Positions 62,775 to 64,000 of a stretch of 64,000 nucleotides of DNA are shown piece by piece; position 1 is the first letter of the stretch; each line of letters opens with the position of its first letter. The notes beneath the pieces are model-generated. The model was not told the DNA's origin. It was given only the letters and a program-made list of their open reading frames with translations, and ran no database searches. The DNA lies in NCBI GenBank assembly GCA_039707465.1, contig CM077651.1, forward strand, positions 21,263,019 to 21,327,018, in the 5' to 3' direction. This DNA comes from Rhabdophis nuchalis. Lineage: Eukaryota; Chordata; Lepidosauria; Squamata; Natricidae. The translations under genes and the position numbers were made by a program.

Positions 62775-63115
62775 TCAGAAATGAGATCAGAAGAGAAAGA
62801 ATTAGCATTGATCCAATTTAAACTGCATACCAAAAAAGCAGATAAAGTGCTTTGCCTATTTGGAGAGGATGCCTTGGGAATCCATACCATGCAAGGCATA
62901 TACAAAAAGGGAAGAAGGTAATAGAAAATGGGGCAGATCCAGAAGAAGATGGATAGGTAACATAAAAGACACAGTACAACAACATCAATTAGCAATGGTT
63001 GAGATCACCAAAAGAGCAAGAAACCACAATTTTGAATCTCATTCAACACACAAAGGAGGAGAAGAAGGAAGAGGAAGAGGAGATGAATTTGATCCAATGG
63101 CATGCATTTACATAT
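62775..63115 (+). pseudogene. LINE-like RT C-terminal fragment, tentative
   Basis: The frame 62860-63117 contains GNRKWGRSRRRWIGNIKDTV, comparable to the GRRxRGRQRxRWxDxIxD block near the C-terminus of RTE-type polyproteins (compare the BovB frame at 25614). A GAAGAAGGAAGAGGAAGAGG tail-like stretch follows. The clade is uncertain. Confidence 0.45.
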
Positions 63116-63136
63116 AGCATGTTAGCCAGTTGGAAA

Positions 63137-64000
63137 TATACCGTATTTTTTGGAGTATAAGACGCACTGGAGTATAAGACACACCCAGGTTTTGAAGAGA
63201 CAAATTCTTTTAAAAAGTAGGTAGGTAGATAGAGGGATAGAGAGGGAGAGAAAGAGAAATACAGTAGGTAGGTAGGGAGAGAGAGAGTAGGTAGGTAGGT
63301 AGGTAGGTAGAGGGGGAAGAGAGAGAGAGAGAATGATACAGTAAGTAGGTAGGTAGGGAGATAGTGTGTAGTTAGGTAGGTAGGTAAATAAAGGGATAGG
63401 GAGAGAGAGAGAAATACAGTAGGTAGGTAAGTAGGGAGAGATAGTGTGTGTAGATAGATAATTAGGTAGAGGGATAGAGAGAAAGAAATATATATAGAGA
63501 GAAATAGAGTAGATAGGTAGGGGGAGAGAGAGAATAGGTAGATAGGTAGATAGAGGAGAGAGAGAGAGAAATACAGTAGGTAGGTAGGGAGAGAGAGAGT
63601 GTAGATAGGTAGGTAGGTAGAGGGAGAGAGAGAGAAAAATAGAGAGAAAGAAATACAGTAGATAGGTAGGGAGAGAGAGAGAGAGTAGGTAGGTAGGTAG
63701 GTAGGGAGGCAGATGTTTCCAGGTGTATTTACCCATGTGCTGGAGAAGGAAATCACTGACCACCTTTGGAAAAAATCTTTGTTTCTGCAGGCACAGTACT
63801 TGACCAATGTAATTCTCATCAATCACTAACTAAACAGCTTTTCAAAAGGGAAAAAAAACCCTTTTTGCACTGTGCAACCCCCCCCCCCAAATGGCTCGTT
63901 TTTCGTGAAAATGGGCCCGTTTTTTTTCAGATAAAAGGCATGAACAACCATGGGGGGGGGGGCTTGCAGAGTGCTCCGGGGGGGGGGGGAGGCCCCAAAA
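63137..64000 (+). mobile_element. TIR-type DNA element, family of 13938, running off the window
   Basis: It opens TACCGTATTTTTTGGAGTAT and AAGACGCACTGGAGTATAAG, like 13938. After a long minisatellite (63215-63708) the family-like interior resumes (TTTTCGTGAAAATGGGCCCG, GCTTGCAGAGTGC, long G and C runs). No transposase is visible, and the other terminus is beyond the window. Confidence 0.5.
63215..63708. repeat. Complex GTAG/GA minisatellite
   Basis: About 490 bp of (GTAG)n, AGGG, (GA)n and AAATACA blocks. An AAATACAGTAG-like landmark recurs about every 65-85 bases (63270, 63336, 63411, 63571, 63651 and a variant near 63505), so it is a higher-order tandem repeat. Minus-strand frames across it are low-complexity and not genes. 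Confidence 0.9.

Noticed and set aside
63043..63826. Long minus-strand frames rich in Leu, Ser, Tyr, Pro and Thr
   Set aside because: They are translations of the GTAG/GA minisatellite and have no domain; length comes from the lack of stops in the repeat.
63871..63990. Long C and G runs at the window end as a regulatory or G-quadruplex element
   Set aside because: Similar G runs occur in the related TIR element at 14142; they look like part of that repeat family and may include sequencing uncertainty.
1..64000. CRISPR array, operon or prokaryotic features
   Set aside because: The window is vertebrate repeat DNA; the tandem repeats are microsatellites without spacers.

Overview
This window is non-coding, repeat-rich vertebrate DNA. 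I see no complete host gene, no tRNA or rRNA gene and no CRISPR array. The repeat content points to a squamate reptile, most likely a snake: CR1 LINEs whose 3' ends run into AATAG-type pentamers, a BovB LINE fragment, Sauria-type SINEs with a BovB-like tail, L2-like and L1 LINE fragments, many short hAT-like elements with 8-bp target duplications, and abundant microsatellites. The species is inference; the repeat identifications rest on motifs, termini and target-site duplications (TSDs) read in the sequence.

The dominant features are two nearly complete Ty3/gypsy-type LTR retrotransposons of about 5.1 kb each. They lie in opposite orientation, about 11.6 kb apart. Copy 1 (16374-21442, minus strand) has 338-bp LTRs with one visible difference, a CCTTA TSD, a tRNA-Ser-type primer-binding site, a polypurine tract, and a fused Gag-protease-RT-RNaseH-integrase reading frame broken by a single 1-base indel in a C tract. 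Copy 2 (33092-38177, plus strand) has 349-bp LTRs with about five differences and a GATAT TSD. It is more damaged: one extra C, an 8-bp deletion, a TGG-to-TGA nonsense change, and a zinc-knuckle His changed to Pro.

Layout. 1-16 kb: CR1, L2-like, SINE and hAT-like insertions, plus a 566-bp solo LTR. 16.4-21.4 kb: gypsy copy 1. 21.5-33 kb: hAT-like elements, an L2-like LINE, BovB with a nested hAT, an L1 remnant with a nested hAT, and microsatellites. 33.1-38.2 kb: gypsy copy 2. 38.4-54 kb: a hairpin MITE, a second solo LTR, more hAT-like elements, SINEs, and long stretches with nothing recognisable. 54.6-57.2 kb: an inverted pair of composite DNA transposons sharing one nested hAT. 58-64 kb: a hAT-like element, an LTR fragment with polypurine tract, a Helitron-like element, and a complex GTAG/GA minisatellite inside a TIR element.

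Nested insertions give a partial chronology: CR1, BovB and L1 fragments are older hosts for hAT-like and Sauria SINE insertions, and gypsy copy 1 is among the youngest insertions. The most notable signal is in the gypsy LTRs. The TATA box of every LTR sits in the loop of a perfect 12-bp inverted repeat whose outermost pair is C-G in copy 1 and G-C in copy 2. No previously undescribed multi-gene system is supported by this sequence.
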